Of a stretch of DNA of 64,000 nt, positions 8,353 to 16,964 are shown piece after piece. The stretch spans positions 186,001-250,000 of the forward strand of contig NZ_AUEK01000008.1 in the NCBI RefSeq assembly GCF_000425945.1, written 5' to 3'. Both the position numbers and the translations under genes were made by a program. The notes under the pieces are model-generated. The model did no database searches. It had not been told where the DNA came from and saw only the letters and a program-made list of their open reading frames with translations. Source of the DNA: Candidatus Solirubrobacter pratensis (lineage in GTDB: Bacteria; Actinomycetota; Thermoleophilia; Solirubrobacterales; Solirubrobacteraceae). Position 1 is the stretch's first letter. Each line of letters starts with the position of its first letter.

Positions 8353-9396
8353 ATGGAGTCCGCAACCGCCGTCCGCACCCCGGACCTGCCGCGCGCCGAG
8401 GTGCACGATGTCACGACCTCCGACGGCACCGAGGTCCGCCTCACCAGGTACCGGATGGGCTCCAAGGGCCCGCTCGTGATGGCCCCCGGCTACGGCAACG
8501 CCGCGCGCGCGTTCGCGGTCGACACGGTGCCGAAGAACTTCGTCGAGTACCTCGGCGAGCACGGCTACGACGTCTGGCTGCTCGACTACCGCGCCAGCCC
8601 CGACCTGCCGTCGAGCTGGAACCAGTTCACGGTCGACGACATCGCGCTGCGCGACTGGCCGGCGGCGATCGGCCATGTCCGTGCGCAGACCGGCTCAGAC
8701 ACCGTGCAGGCGCTCGGTCATTGCGTCGGCGGGCTCTCGCTGTTCATGGCGATCGGCGGCGGCCTGGAGGGCCTGCGCTCGGCCACGTTCTCCGCGCTCG
8801 CCGGCCACCCGATCCCGACGTTCGGCAACAAGGTCCGCGCCGGCGTGCGGCTCGCCTCGCTGTTCAAGGCGCTCGGGATCCACGGCCTCAACACCGACTA
8901 CGACCGGCGCGCGCTGCAGGACAAGGCGGTCGAGCTGCTGATGCGCGCGCTGCCGTTCCGCCACGTCTACGACTCGCCAGTCGCGCGCCGGATCTACTTC
9001 GTCTACGGCGACGTCTTCCAGTACGAGAACATCAACCGCGCGACGATGGAGGAGGCCGTCCCGGGCTTCTTCGGCAACGGCAACATCACGTTCTTCGAGC
9101 ACATCTCGCTGATGATCCGGGCGAGCGCCGCGCGCGACGCGCACGGCAAGGACGTCTATCTCTCCAACCTGGACGCCTATCGGATGCCGATCAACTTCCT
9201 GACGGGCGAGAATAACCGCATGTTCGTGCCGAGGGGTCTGCAGCGCAGCTACGAGACGCTGCGCAAGGCCAACGACCCCGGCCTGTACAGCCACCACGTG
9301 TTCAAGGACTACGCGCACCTCGACATGTGGCTGGGGACGAACGCCGAACGGGACACCTTCCCCACCGCCCTCGCCGAGCTGGAGCGCCACAACTAG
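8353..9396 (+). CDS. Alpha/beta hydrolase with Cys nucleophile
   Basis: This 347-residue protein has an alpha/beta hydrolase fold. The oxyanion region is VMAPGYGN (42-49), followed by DVWLLDYR and the nucleophile elbow ALGHCVGG around 120-127. The usual serine is Cys124. A late Asp lies in the LTGENNRMF/KDYAHLDMW region, and the final HLDMW probably supplies the catalytic His. Similar sequences are found as the hydrolase part of cholesterol-oxidase-type lipases. A Cys nucleophile can mean thioester or lactone chemistry, or acyl transfer. It is the first gene of a plus-strand operon that ends with the second A-B-DyP module. Confidence 0.85.
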   Translation: MESATAVRTPDLPRAEVHDVTTSDGTEVRLTRYRMGSKGPLVMAPGYGNAARAFAVDTVPKNFVEYLGEHGYDVWLLDYRASPDLPSSWNQFTVDDIALRDWPAAIGHVRAQTGSDTVQALGHCVGGLSLFMAIGGGLEGLRSATFSALAGHPIPTFGNKVRAGVRLASLFKALGIHGLNTDYDRRALQDKAVELLMRALPFRHVYDSPVARRIYFVYGDVFQYENINRATMEEAVPGFFGNGNITFFEHISLMIRASAARDAHGKDVYLSNLDAYRMPINFLTGENNRMFVPRGLQRSYETLRKANDPGLYSHHVFKDYAHLDMWLGTNAERDTFPTALAELERHN

Positions 9397-9398
9397 CC

Positions 9399-10853
9399 AT
9401 GAGCATGACCGACGAACAGGCCGCCCAGGCGGCGGAGCACGCCGGGCTGCAGGACTTCCTGAGCTACTCCTTCGCCGACGCCATCCAGGACCGCCGCACC
9501 CGCCGCGTGGCGCAGGGCGTCTCGCTGAAGGGCGGCCCGATGAGCTATGAGAGCTCCAACGAGCCCTCGCCGCTCACGCCGCTGGAGGAGGCGATCCTGA
9601 TCGCCTCCACGAGCGTCACCGGGGCGGTGATGCACGACGGGCCGATCGACAAGCCGAACGGCTCCAAGGAGCTCGGCACGATGTTCCTCGAGGTCGCCGG
9701 CCGCGCCGCCTCGAGCGCCGACAACGCGCAGGCGACGTCGTTCTTCATGATCAACGACGAGGGCGTGTGGCTGATCCAGCGCCCCCGCGGCCGCGAGGCG
9801 CTGGAGCTGTTCAAAGAGATCCCGCCGCGCTGGGAGGACCGCACGGAGGACGACTGGCTCTCGTTCGCCAACGCCGTCAAGCGCAAGGTCCACGACGAGC
9901 GCTTCTCGTTCCCGCGCGAGTGGCCGTACTACCTGGGGTGGAACGCGCAGCACTCCAACCGGCCGGGCACGACGTGCTTTCTGCCGGTGGTCGACAACAC
10001 GCGCCAGACCATCAACGTGCTGCTGATCCTGCTGTCGGAGCCGCACGGCAAGGTGCCGCTGTTCCTGGACGACTGGAGCGCGTTCAAGCCCAGGACGGCG
10101 ATGGACTGGGCGGCCTGGGCCGCGTCCAAGCTCGGGCTCGTGGACACGATCCCGTATCACCCGATCGGCGGCATCAAGCGCGTGCGCGGCGGCTTCGCGA
10201 CGCCCGACACGCCGGCGCCGCTGGGCTCGCTGACGAACATGCGCACCGACTACGAGGCGCACTTCTTGCTGCAGAACCTGATGCTCACCGGCGAGGCGCT
10301 GCGGCTCGGCGGCTGGGTCCACGGCGCGCCGATGATCCCGTATGTGTGGCGCCGCGACCCCGCCAAGGGCGAGCTGGGCCTCGGCTTCCGCGAGTACAGC
10401 GCCAAGACCTTCGACTCGCGCTGGAAGCGCTGGCCGCCGGTCCCGGCGTCGCAGCCGAACTACGTCGGCATCGACGGCGTGCTGGAGGGGCTGTGCCCGC
10501 CGTACGTGACCGACATGGACGCGGCGGTCGATCAGGTGCTGGAGGAGAAGTTCGGCCCGCACGGCACCTACAAGGACGCGGAGGTGTTCGCCCAGGCCTA
10601 CAAGGACGAGGCGACGGCCGAGACGTACATGCGCAACGCCGGCCACCCGCCCAAGGAGGCCGTCGACTACGCGAAGGAGATCTGCCGCTACCTGGTGGAG
10701 ACCTACGGGCGGTTCCCGGCGCACTCGGACGCGTTCCACCTGCCCGGCATCTGGGTGCAGTTCTCGCACCTGGAGATCGAGTACTACGAGCGCTTCGGCA
10801 ACCCGGCGCACACGCGCCGCCAGGCCGAGGGCAGGGAGATCTGGAGGCGCTAG
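9399..10853 (+). CDS. Conserved-looking protein of unknown family (484 aa)
   Basis: I do not recognise this 484-residue soluble protein. It starts three bases after the hydrolase stop and ends just before A2, so it is part of the same operon. The N-terminal third (DRRTRRVAQG, then LTPLEEAILIASTSVTG) is faintly reminiscent of nitroreductase-like flavoproteins, which open with Arg-Arg-Ser/Thr and a 'PLT.EE' helix, but no diagnostic FMN motif is clear. The central part is rich in Trp, Tyr and Pro (EWPYYLGWNAQHS, IPYHPIGGIKRVRGG). It could be a redox enzyme feeding the peroxidase or P450s; that is speculation. Confidence 0.6.
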   Translation: MSMTDEQAAQAAEHAGLQDFLSYSFADAIQDRRTRRVAQGVSLKGGPMSYESSNEPSPLTPLEEAILIASTSVTGAVMHDGPIDKPNGSKELGTMFLEVAGRAASSADNAQATSFFMINDEGVWLIQRPRGREALELFKEIPPRWEDRTEDDWLSFANAVKRKVHDERFSFPREWPYYLGWNAQHSNRPGTTCFLPVVDNTRQTINVLLILLSEPHGKVPLFLDDWSAFKPRTAMDWAAWAASKLGLVDTIPYHPIGGIKRVRGGFATPDTPAPLGSLTNMRTDYEAHFLLQNLMLTGEALRLGGWVHGAPMIPYVWRRDPAKGELGLGFREYSAKTFDSRWKRWPPVPASQPNYVGIDGVLEGLCPPYVTDMDAAVDQVLEEKFGPHGTYKDAEVFAQAYKDEATAETYMRNAGHPPKEAVDYAKEICRYLVETYGRFPAHSDAFHLPGIWVQFSHLEIEYYERFGNPAHTRRQAEGREIWRR

Positions 10854-10857
10854 GCGT

Positions 10858-11451
10858 ATGGCCACGTCCCATGTCGCGGCGGCGCCGGTCCAGGTGCCGC
10901 CCTCCAAGCCCGGGAACACGATCGGCCGCCTCACCGGCCTGACGCTGTTCACGCCGGTCCGCCGCCGTTGGCTGCCGGTCGCGAAATCCGCCTTCTGGCT
11001 GGGGAAGTGGATTCCGCTCGCGCAGAAGCACATCCTGCAGTTCGAGTTCATCCACTTCGTGCGCTGGACGCACGTCGACAAGCTGCCCGACGGGCAGAAG
11101 CTCAACTACACCCACCTCTTCTTCGAGAGCAACTTCGACGGGCCGTGGCAGCACTACATCGACGCGTTCGCGTACTGCATCCCGAAGGACATCCGGCTCG
11201 TGTGGGGGCGCGGGATCAACTTCCCGGCGCCGCCGCCCGCCGAGCCGCTGAAGGCGTGGATCGCGCACAACTCGATGGAGGGCGGGACCTACTACTGCGC
11301 CTATCCGGAGGCGTCCACGCGGATGGTGAAGGGCGCGCTGGAGGTCTCCGAGCGCTTCGAGGCGCTGCGCGCAGGCGCGGCCTCGATGACGCCGGAGCAG
11401 TTCGAGGCCGCGTATCGCCGCTTCCTCGGCGACGTCCAGGCGCACATCTGA
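10858..11451 (+). CDS. Module protein A2 (unknown function, paired with DyP)
   Basis: This 197-residue paralog of the 2767-3363 product shares FIHFVRW (64-70), LFFESNFD (87-94), YIDAFAYCIPKDIR (100-113), WGRGINFP (116-123), PPPAEPLKAWIA (125-136) and CAYPEAS (147-153). Aligning residues 88-170 with residues 78-158 of the downstream B2 protein keeps F-S-FD, Y-DA, W-G, the P-A-W block and AYP-A-(S/T). A and B are therefore distant relatives. It ends in a TGATG overlap with B2. Role unknown; a non-catalytic partner of DyP2 or a binding protein for a hydrophobic substrate is a guess. Confidence 0.7.
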   Translation: MATSHVAAAPVQVPPSKPGNTIGRLTGLTLFTPVRRRWLPVAKSAFWLGKWIPLAQKHILQFEFIHFVRWTHVDKLPDGQKLNYTHLFFESNFDGPWQHYIDAFAYCIPKDIRLVWGRGINFPAPPPAEPLKAWIAHNSMEGGTYYCAYPEASTRMVKGALEVSERFEALRAGAASMTPEQFEAAYRRFLGDVQAHI

Positions 11452-11993
11452 TGGCGGAGTACCGCAACCGCGTCGGCCAGGCGTACGGGCTGACGACCTT
11501 CGCGTCGATCGACCCGCGGTTCGTCGACGAGGTGCAGGCCTACATCGACGGGCTGCCGCTCGGGCCCGAGAGCCCGCTGGCGCGGCTCGAGCAGCTGCAC
11601 CTCTCGCGGATCCAGATCTTCCGCGAGCTCGTCGACCAGGGCGGCGGCCACGAGGTCGACGTGCTCGAGGCGCCGCAGCTCGTGTTCACGTCGAGCTTCG
11701 ACGGCGATCTCGACAGATACCTGGACGCGATCTGCGACCGCGTGCCGGAGGCCGACACCTGGTGGGGTCACTGCACCGGCTATCCCGGCCGCTCGGACAA
11801 GGCGGCGTTCCGCGCGTGGATCCGCGCGCACCGGCTCGACGCGCAGCTGTTCGCCTCGGCGTACCCGGACGCGACGGTGCAGGACGTGCGGTCGGCGCTC
11901 GCGCTGCGCGAGCGGATCGTGGCGTTCGCGGCCGAGACGCAGGGGCTCGACGCGGCCGCGCTGCAGCAACGCTTCCTGGCGGAGCTGGCCTGA
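11451..11993 (+). CDS. Module protein B2 (unknown function, paired with DyP)
   Basis: This 180-residue protein is paralogous to the 2192-2767 product and more distantly related to the A proteins. Landmarks are YGLTTF (12-17), RLEQLHLSRIQIF (45-57), LVFTSSFDGDLDRYLDAI (77-94), WGHCTGYPG (105-113) and SAYPDATV (136-143). The Gly-His-Cys triplet is conserved in both B proteins and absent from the A proteins, so it is a candidate functional site for metal, heme or redox chemistry. It is coupled to A2 and DyP2 by TGATG at both ends, exactly as in the other module copy. Confidence 0.7.
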   Translation: MAEYRNRVGQAYGLTTFASIDPRFVDEVQAYIDGLPLGPESPLARLEQLHLSRIQIFRELVDQGGGHEVDVLEAPQLVFTSSFDGDLDRYLDAICDRVPEADTWWGHCTGYPGRSDKAAFRAWIRAHRLDAQLFASAYPDATVQDVRSALALRERIVAFAAETQGLDAAALQQRFLAELA

Positions 11994-13384
11994 TGGCGCG
12001 CACGATGCCGCGGCTCGCCCGCCGGGGCCGGGAGAAGCCGTCGTTCGAGCTGGGCGACATCCAGGGCAACGTCCTGCGCGGCTACACGTACCCGCACGCG
12101 GCGTACCTGTTCCTGCGCATCGACGATCCGGCCAAGGCGCGCACGCTGATGGGCCGGATGCTGCCGCAGGTGGCCAGCGCGCAGGAGTGGACGGACGGGC
12201 CCCCGGCGACGGCGATGCACGTCGCGCTGACGTACGCGGGGCTGGTGGCGCTGGGGCTCTCCCCGGAGCTGCTCGCGTCGTTCCCCGAGGCGTTCCGCGA
12301 GGGGATGGCGGCGCGCGCCGACCGGCTCGGCGACCGCGGGCCGAGCGCGCCCGCGAACTGGGAGCCGGGGCTGGGCACCGGCGAGGCGCACGTGCTCGTG
12401 ACCGTCTACGCCCTCGACGGCGAGAAGCTCGAGCTGGCGCGGATGGCGCTCAAGGGCGTCGGCGCCGAGGGCGCCGTGACCGTCGTGCACGAGCAGCGCG
12501 CCGAGGCGCTCGACGGCGGCCAGGACCACTTCGGCTTCTTCGACGGGATCGCGCAGCCGGCGATCGACGGCGGCGGGGTCGCCGGGCGCCCCGGCGACGG
12601 GCAGCCCGCCGGGCGCGGGCGCTGGCGCGACGTCGCGCCGGGCGAGTTCCTGCTCGGGCACGTCGACGAGGACGGCGGCCTGCCGGAGGCGCCGGCGGCG
12701 CCGTTCGACCGCAACGGGACGTTCATGGTGTATCGCAAGCTCGCGATGGACGTGGCGGCGTTCCGGCGCTGCATCGCCGAGCACGGCGAGCGCTATCCCG
12801 GCGGGCCCGAGGCGCTGGCGGCGAAGATCGTCGGCCGCTGGCCGGACGGGACGCCGGTCTCGCTGTCCCCGGACGCGCCGGATCCGGACGTGGTGGAGGA
12901 TCCGCTGCGGATCAACGACTTCACCTACGGCGACGACCCCGCAGGGCTCAAGTGCCCGCTCGGCGCGCACATCCGGCGCGCGAACCCGCGCGACTCCGAG
13001 GGCTTCTTCGGCGGCAAGCTGTCCGACCGCCACCGGATCGTCCGGCGCGGCCGGCCGTACGGGCCGCGGCTGCCGGAGGGCGCGATGGAGGACGACAGCG
13101 TCGAGCGCGGGCTCGTGTTCGTCTGCTTCCAGGCCGACATCTGGCGGCAGTTCGAGACGATCCAGGCGCTCTGGATCGACGACGGCGACCCGTTCGGGCT
13201 CGGCGCCGACAAGGACTTCCTGATCGGCGAGCCGTCGGGGAACGGCGCGGGCAAGATGACGATCCCGGGCGACCCGCCGTTCATCGTGCGCCCGCAGCCG
13301 CGCTTCGTCACCATGCGCGGCGGCGAGTACCTGTTCCGGCCGTCGATCAGCGCGCTGCGCCGGCTGGCCGAGGGCGGCGTCTAG
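11993..13384 (+). CDS. DyP-type heme peroxidase 2 (module 2)
   Basis: This is a 463-residue DyP without a signal peptide. It has DIQGN near 22-26, the distal motif GFFDG at 181-185 (Asp184), and CPLGAHIRRANPRD around 321-334 with proximal His326. It is similar throughout to DyP1 but differs in the fourth motif residue (Phe for Lys) and has its own loop lengths. It is the last gene of the plus-strand operon and converges on the 2OG oxygenase with a 4-base overlap. Both DyPs lie behind the same A-B pair, which argues that the pair is functionally tied to this peroxidase class. Confidence 0.93.
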   Translation: MARTMPRLARRGREKPSFELGDIQGNVLRGYTYPHAAYLFLRIDDPAKARTLMGRMLPQVASAQEWTDGPPATAMHVALTYAGLVALGLSPELLASFPEAFREGMAARADRLGDRGPSAPANWEPGLGTGEAHVLVTVYALDGEKLELARMALKGVGAEGAVTVVHEQRAEALDGGQDHFGFFDGIAQPAIDGGGVAGRPGDGQPAGRGRWRDVAPGEFLLGHVDEDGGLPEAPAAPFDRNGTFMVYRKLAMDVAAFRRCIAEHGERYPGGPEALAAKIVGRWPDGTPVSLSPDAPDPDVVEDPLRINDFTYGDDPAGLKCPLGAHIRRANPRDSEGFFGGKLSDRHRIVRRGRPYGPRLPEGAMEDDSVERGLVFVCFQADIWRQFETIQALWIDDGDPFGLGADKDFLIGEPSGNGAGKMTIPGDPPFIVRPQPRFVTMRGGEYLFRPSISALRRLAEGGV

Positions 13385-14076
13385 CGCGCGTCGTGGAAGA
13401 TCACGCCGAGGCCGAGCCGCTCGCCGCGCGTGAGCGTCGCGACGCCGTGGCGCATCGTCGCGCGGTAGTGCCCGCGGCTCCCCGCCGCGGGACGGTGACG
13501 CGTGGGGAACAGCAGCAGCTCCCCCTGGCCGAGTGAGATCACGTGCGCCCGCGACTGCGCGCGCGGGCGCTGCTCGACGAGCACCGACTCGCCGCCGTCG
13601 AAGTCCTCGCCCTTGCGGCTGAGCACCGTGAGCGCCTGGAACGGGAACGCGACGTCGCCGTAGAGGTCCTGGTGCAGCGCGTTGTAGCCGCCGGGGCGGT
13701 AGCGGAGGATCAGCGGCGTCGGCTTCGTCTGGCCGGCGTCGTGGCAGGTGGCGAGGAAGTCCTCGAGCGTCTCGGGGTAGCACGCCGGCTCGCCCAACCG
13801 CTCCGCCCAGCGGTTGGCGGCATGCGCGAGGTGCGGGTAGAGCCCGTGGCGCAGCGCGCTCACGTGGTCCGGCAGCGGGTGGTCGAAGTACTTGTACTCG
13901 CCCTCGCCGAAGCGGTGGCGGGCCATCTCGATCCGGCTGCGGAAGGTGCCGGTGTCGTAGAGCGCCGAGAGCTGCTCGCACTCGTCGCGCTCGAGGACGG
14001 GCTGCGTCATGGCGAACCCAATGCGGTCGAGCTCGTCGTGCAGCGCGTCCCAGGGGAGGGAGTCGATGTTCAGCAT
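13381..14076 (-). CDS. 2OG-Fe(II) dioxygenase (prolyl-4-hydroxylase-like)
   Basis: This 231-residue protein has a double-stranded beta-helix signature: NALHQDLYGDVAFPFQ supplies the His-x-Asp iron ligands, and MRHGVATLTRGERLGLGVIFHDAR supplies the distal His plus the Arg expected to bind 2-oxoglutarate. It resembles the bacterial group of free-standing 2OG oxygenases related to prolyl hydroxylases. It lies 22 bases downstream of the adenylate cyclase on the same strand and is probably the last gene of that operon. Substrate unknown. Confidence 0.8.
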   Translation of the reverse strand: MLNIDSLPWDALHDELDRIGFAMTQPVLERDECEQLSALYDTGTFRSRIEMARHRFGEGEYKYFDHPLPDHVSALRHGLYPHLAHAANRWAERLGEPACYPETLEDFLATCHDAGQTKPTPLILRYRPGGYNALHQDLYGDVAFPFQALTVLSRKGEDFDGGESVLVEQRPRAQSRAHVISLGQGELLLFPTRHRPAAGSRGHYRATMRHGVATLTRGERLGLGVIFHDAR

Positions 14077-14098
14077 CGCCCGTGCAACGGGCGCGGCG

Positions 14099-15925
14099 TC
14101 ACGGCTGTGAGGCGGCCTCGACCGGGACGCCCGGATCGCGCGGCGGGGGCGGCTGGTCGGCGAGCGACCACAGCATCACCTTCGCCACGCGCCCGCGCAC
14201 CTCGGCCTCGCCGACCTGGATCAGGTCCTCGGCGGGGCGGGTGAGCATGCCGCGGGTCGTGTCGGCGACGAACAGCTGGTGCGGCGTGCCCTTGGTCATG
14301 CCCTCCAGGCGCGCCGCGGTGTTCGTGGTGTCGCCGAGCGCGGTGTACTCGAGCCGGCGCTCGGAGCCGACGTTGCCTGACATCACCGGCCCGCTGTTGA
14401 GCCCGATGCCCATCTTGAACCCGCCCTCGTGCAGCCGCTGCCCGCGCAGGTAGTCGTTGAACCTCTCCATCCGGCTCAGCATGTCCCGCGCCGCCTCCAG
14501 CGCGCGGTCGGCGTGGTCGTCCTGCTGCAGCGGCGCGCCGAACACGGCCATGATGCCGTCGCCCATGTAGGCCACCAGCGTCCCGCCGTGGTCGAGGATC
14601 GCCTCGCTCATCTCGGTCAGGTACATGTTCAGCGCCTCGATCACCTGCTCGGGCTCGAGCGTTTCGCTGAAGCTCGTGAAGCCGCGCAGGTCGGAGAACA
14701 TCACCGTGCCTTCGCGCCGGACGCCGCCGAGCCGGACGCCCCCCGCGTCGCGCAGCACCTGGTCGACCACGGCCTCGGGGACGAAGCGCGCGAACGCGTC
14801 GCGCGCCTGCTCGCGCTCGAACGCCACGGTCACGCCGTGGATCGCCCCGGTCGCGATGATCGCCACGATTCCCGCGAGCACGGCGTAGATCTCGGTGATC
14901 ACCGTGCCGTGGTCGAACGCGATCTGGACGCCGACGAGCACGGCGGCGATCGCCACGAGGCCGCCGAGGACGGGGACGAGGATGTTGAAGCGCAGGGCGA
15001 GCAGCGGCGTGATCAGCGCGAGCGCGACGACGAGCAGGATGTCCAGCCAGGTCCTGCCGTCGCGCAGCGGGAAGCCCTCGAGCGCCGTCCACGCGGCCGC
15101 CGCCTGGATCTCGGGCCCGGGCATCAGGCCGCTGCCCGTCGTGGACGTCGGATGGAGGTCCTGCAGCGATGGCGCGATCGCGCCGACCACGACGAGCTTC
15201 CCACGCACCGCGGCGGGGTCGAACTTGCCGCGCATCACGTCGACGAAGCTCAGATAGCGGATCGTGCGCGGCTTGCCGGGGTAGTCGATCCACGCTTGGT
15301 TGCCGGGCGGGAGGTCGAGCTTGCCGCCGCGCTCGGCGCGCGCCGCCGCGACCGGGAACGTCTCGAGGCCGTCGATCTTGAACGCCATGTGGCGGATGCG
15401 GCCGTCGTTGTCGTTGACGTAGTTCGAGTTCGACGGCGTGGCGCGGCTGTAGGCGAGCCCTTCGTCGCCGCCGAAGATGCGCGTCTTGCCGTCAGGCGTG
15501 ACCTCGGTCGTCGCCATCACCATGCGATTGGCGCCCTTGTGCTGCGCGCGCACGGCCTCGATCAACCGGTTGTCGGCCGCCTGGTCCTTGTCCGGGTCCC
15601 CGGAGCTCTGCGCCTCGGTGAACTGGACGTCGTAGGCGATGACCTTCGCGCCCGCCTTCGTCAGCTGTTCGATCACGCGCGCATGCGTGGTGCGGTCGAA
15701 CGGCCACTGCTGGTTGAGCTGCTCGAACGTCTTGTCCTCGATCGCCACGACCGCGACGTCCTTCGGCGCGCCCTGCGAGCCGCGGATGTCGAAGCGCTTG
15801 TTGATGCTCGAGTACTCCAGCCGGCGAAGCGCGTCGGTCTGCTGCGTCACGATGCCGACGGCGGCGATCAGCAGCGCGGACGCGAGGAGCAGGAAGGTGC
15901 GGATGCGGCGGGTGCGCCGCTTCAA
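14099..15925 (-). CDS. CHASE2-domain class III adenylate/guanylate cyclase
   Basis: This 608-residue membrane protein has an N-terminal helix (about residues 9-27), an extracytoplasmic CHASE2 sensor (about 35-290, with DVAVVAIEDKTFEQLN), two or three helices and a C-terminal class III cyclase domain. Catalytic landmarks are VMFSDLRGFTSFSE and YMGDGIMAVFGAP, with the two metal-binding Asp residues, and ALGDTTNTAARLEG, the transition-state region. It should make cAMP (or cGMP) in response to an extracellular cue. Its ATG overlaps the TGA of the upstream DUF3307 gene (ATGA). Two CRP-like palindromes elsewhere in the window are plausible downstream targets. Confidence 0.92.
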   Translation of the reverse strand: MKRRTRRIRTFLLLASALLIAAVGIVTQQTDALRRLEYSSINKRFDIRGSQGAPKDVAVVAIEDKTFEQLNQQWPFDRTTHARVIEQLTKAGAKVIAYDVQFTEAQSSGDPDKDQAADNRLIEAVRAQHKGANRMVMATTEVTPDGKTRIFGGDEGLAYSRATPSNSNYVNDNDGRIRHMAFKIDGLETFPVAAARAERGGKLDLPPGNQAWIDYPGKPRTIRYLSFVDVMRGKFDPAAVRGKLVVVGAIAPSLQDLHPTSTTGSGLMPGPEIQAAAAWTALEGFPLRDGRTWLDILLVVALALITPLLALRFNILVPVLGGLVAIAAVLVGVQIAFDHGTVITEIYAVLAGIVAIIATGAIHGVTVAFEREQARDAFARFVPEAVVDQVLRDAGGVRLGGVRREGTVMFSDLRGFTSFSETLEPEQVIEALNMYLTEMSEAILDHGGTLVAYMGDGIMAVFGAPLQQDDHADRALEAARDMLSRMERFNDYLRGQRLHEGGFKMGIGLNSGPVMSGNVGSERRLEYTALGDTTNTAARLEGMTKGTPHQLFVADTTRGMLTRPAEDLIQVGEAEVRGRVAKVMLWSLADQPPPPRDPGVPVEAASQP

Positions 15926-16317
15926 GACACGCCCACGAGGATCGCCACGAGCGAGAGCGAGAGCACGTGGAAGGACTGGTCCACAGAGGCGGCGAGGCCG
16001 ACGTCGAAGCCGTCCGCGCGTTTGACGCGCGCCAGGTAGAGGCGCACGATCCGGCCGTCGTCGACGATCAGGTGCGGGACGTAGATGAGCAGGCCCGCGA
16101 CGACCGCAACGACCGCGCCGGTCTCGCTCCCGATCCAGATCAGGGCCGGGACGAACGCGACCGTGTACGTCGTGACGTGCGAGACGAGCGCACGGAGCGC
16201 GACCGGGTCGCCGGTGAGTCCTCCGCGCTTGTGACGCGCCTGCCAGTCGGTCTGGAACAGGTAGTCGCCCACCATGTGGGCGACGAGGAACCCGGCGAAC
16301 GCGGAGACCCAGCTCAC
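15922..16317 (-). CDS. DUF3307-family membrane protein
   Basis: This is a 131-residue integral membrane protein with about four helices. The N-terminal FLVAHMVGDYLFQTDW segment matches the DUF3307 signature (H-x-x-GD-x-x-Q), and HLIVDDGRI follows in the third helix region. The GTG start overlaps the TGA of the upstream secreted-protein gene (GTGA), and its own stop overlaps the cyclase ATG. The function of the family is unknown. In other genomes it is often found beside cyclase- or SatD-like genes, so a sensing or signalling accessory role is possible. Confidence 0.8.
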   Translation of the reverse strand: MSWVSAFAGFLVAHMVGDYLFQTDWQARHKRGGLTGDPVALRALVSHVTTYTVAFVPALIWIGSETGAVVAVVAGLLIYVPHLIVDDGRIVRLYLARVKRADGFDVGLAASVDQSFHVLSLSLVAILVGVS

Positions 16318-16964
16318 TTGGCCTTCGCGCGGGCGAGGTACTGCTCGCCCGCCCTGAGGAGGACCGTCCTGCCGGTCCGGAAGTCGCGCACGGCGACGAC
16401 GCCCCGGACGACGCGCGTGATCGTTCCCTGGCAGGTGTCGATCACGACCCACTTGGTGCCGCGGACGGTCGCGGCGCTGAACTGGCCGCGCGTGCGGAAC
16501 TGCCCGCTGCCGTCGCCCCATAGCTTGCGCCGCTTGACCTTCTTGGCCGCGGCGGCCGCCCCGCAGCTGGGCTTCGGGCCCGCCAGCGCGAGCTCGGTCA
16601 CCGGCCTGGCGGTCGCGGCCTGCGAGACCTTGAAGAGGCCGTCGTAGAACCACGACTTGTTGGTCCCGCCGGCCAGGTCGCTCGCCGCGGTGATGTTCAC
16701 GCGCCCGTTCACGGTGTCGAGCGTGGTATCGACCGGTACCTGCACCTCTTGAGCGAGCCGCACGAAGTCGTGCGCGCCCGGGACCTTGTAGAGCACCGTC
16801 CCCTGCAGCAGCTTGAGGTTCACGGTCTTGCCCGCGATCGGCGGCGGAGGCGCCGTGGGCGCCTGGGCACGGGCGGCCGGGACGCCGGCGCTGGCTGCGA
16901 GGGCAAGGGCGAGCGCGGCGCGCAAGTCACGCCGATCGTCTTGCAGCGGATACCGCCCTGTCAA
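16314..16964 (-). CDS. Secreted FecR-like/unknown protein
   Basis: This is an exported protein of about 216 residues. A signal-like segment LRAALALALAASAGVPAARAQA is followed by a Pro-rich linker and a beta-rich body with LLQGTVLYKVPGAHDFVRLAQEVQVPVDTTLDT. That body resembles FecR/LysM-adjacent sensing domains in which charge values are set to a defined state. The TTG start overlaps the stop of the upstream gene (TTGA); another TTG at 16925 would give a shorter signal peptide. It lies just upstream of DUF3307 and the CHASE2 cyclase, so it may feed an extracytoplasmic signal to the cyclase. That role is inferred. Confidence 0.65.
   Translation of the reverse strand: MTGRYPLQDDRRDLRAALALALAASAGVPAARAQAPTAPPPPIAGKTVNLKLLQGTVLYKVPGAHDFVRLAQEVQVPVDTTLDTVNGRVNITAASDLAGGTNKSWFYDGLFKVSQAATARPVTELALAGPKPSCGAAAAAKKVKRRKLWGDGSGQFRTRGQFSAATVRGTKWVVIDTCQGTITRVVRGVVAVRDFRTGRTVLLRAGEQYLARAKAK

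Noticed and set aside
813-13384. Encapsulin-loaded DyP system.
   Set aside because: No encapsulin shell gene is present, and neither DyP ends in a recognisable cargo-targeting tail.
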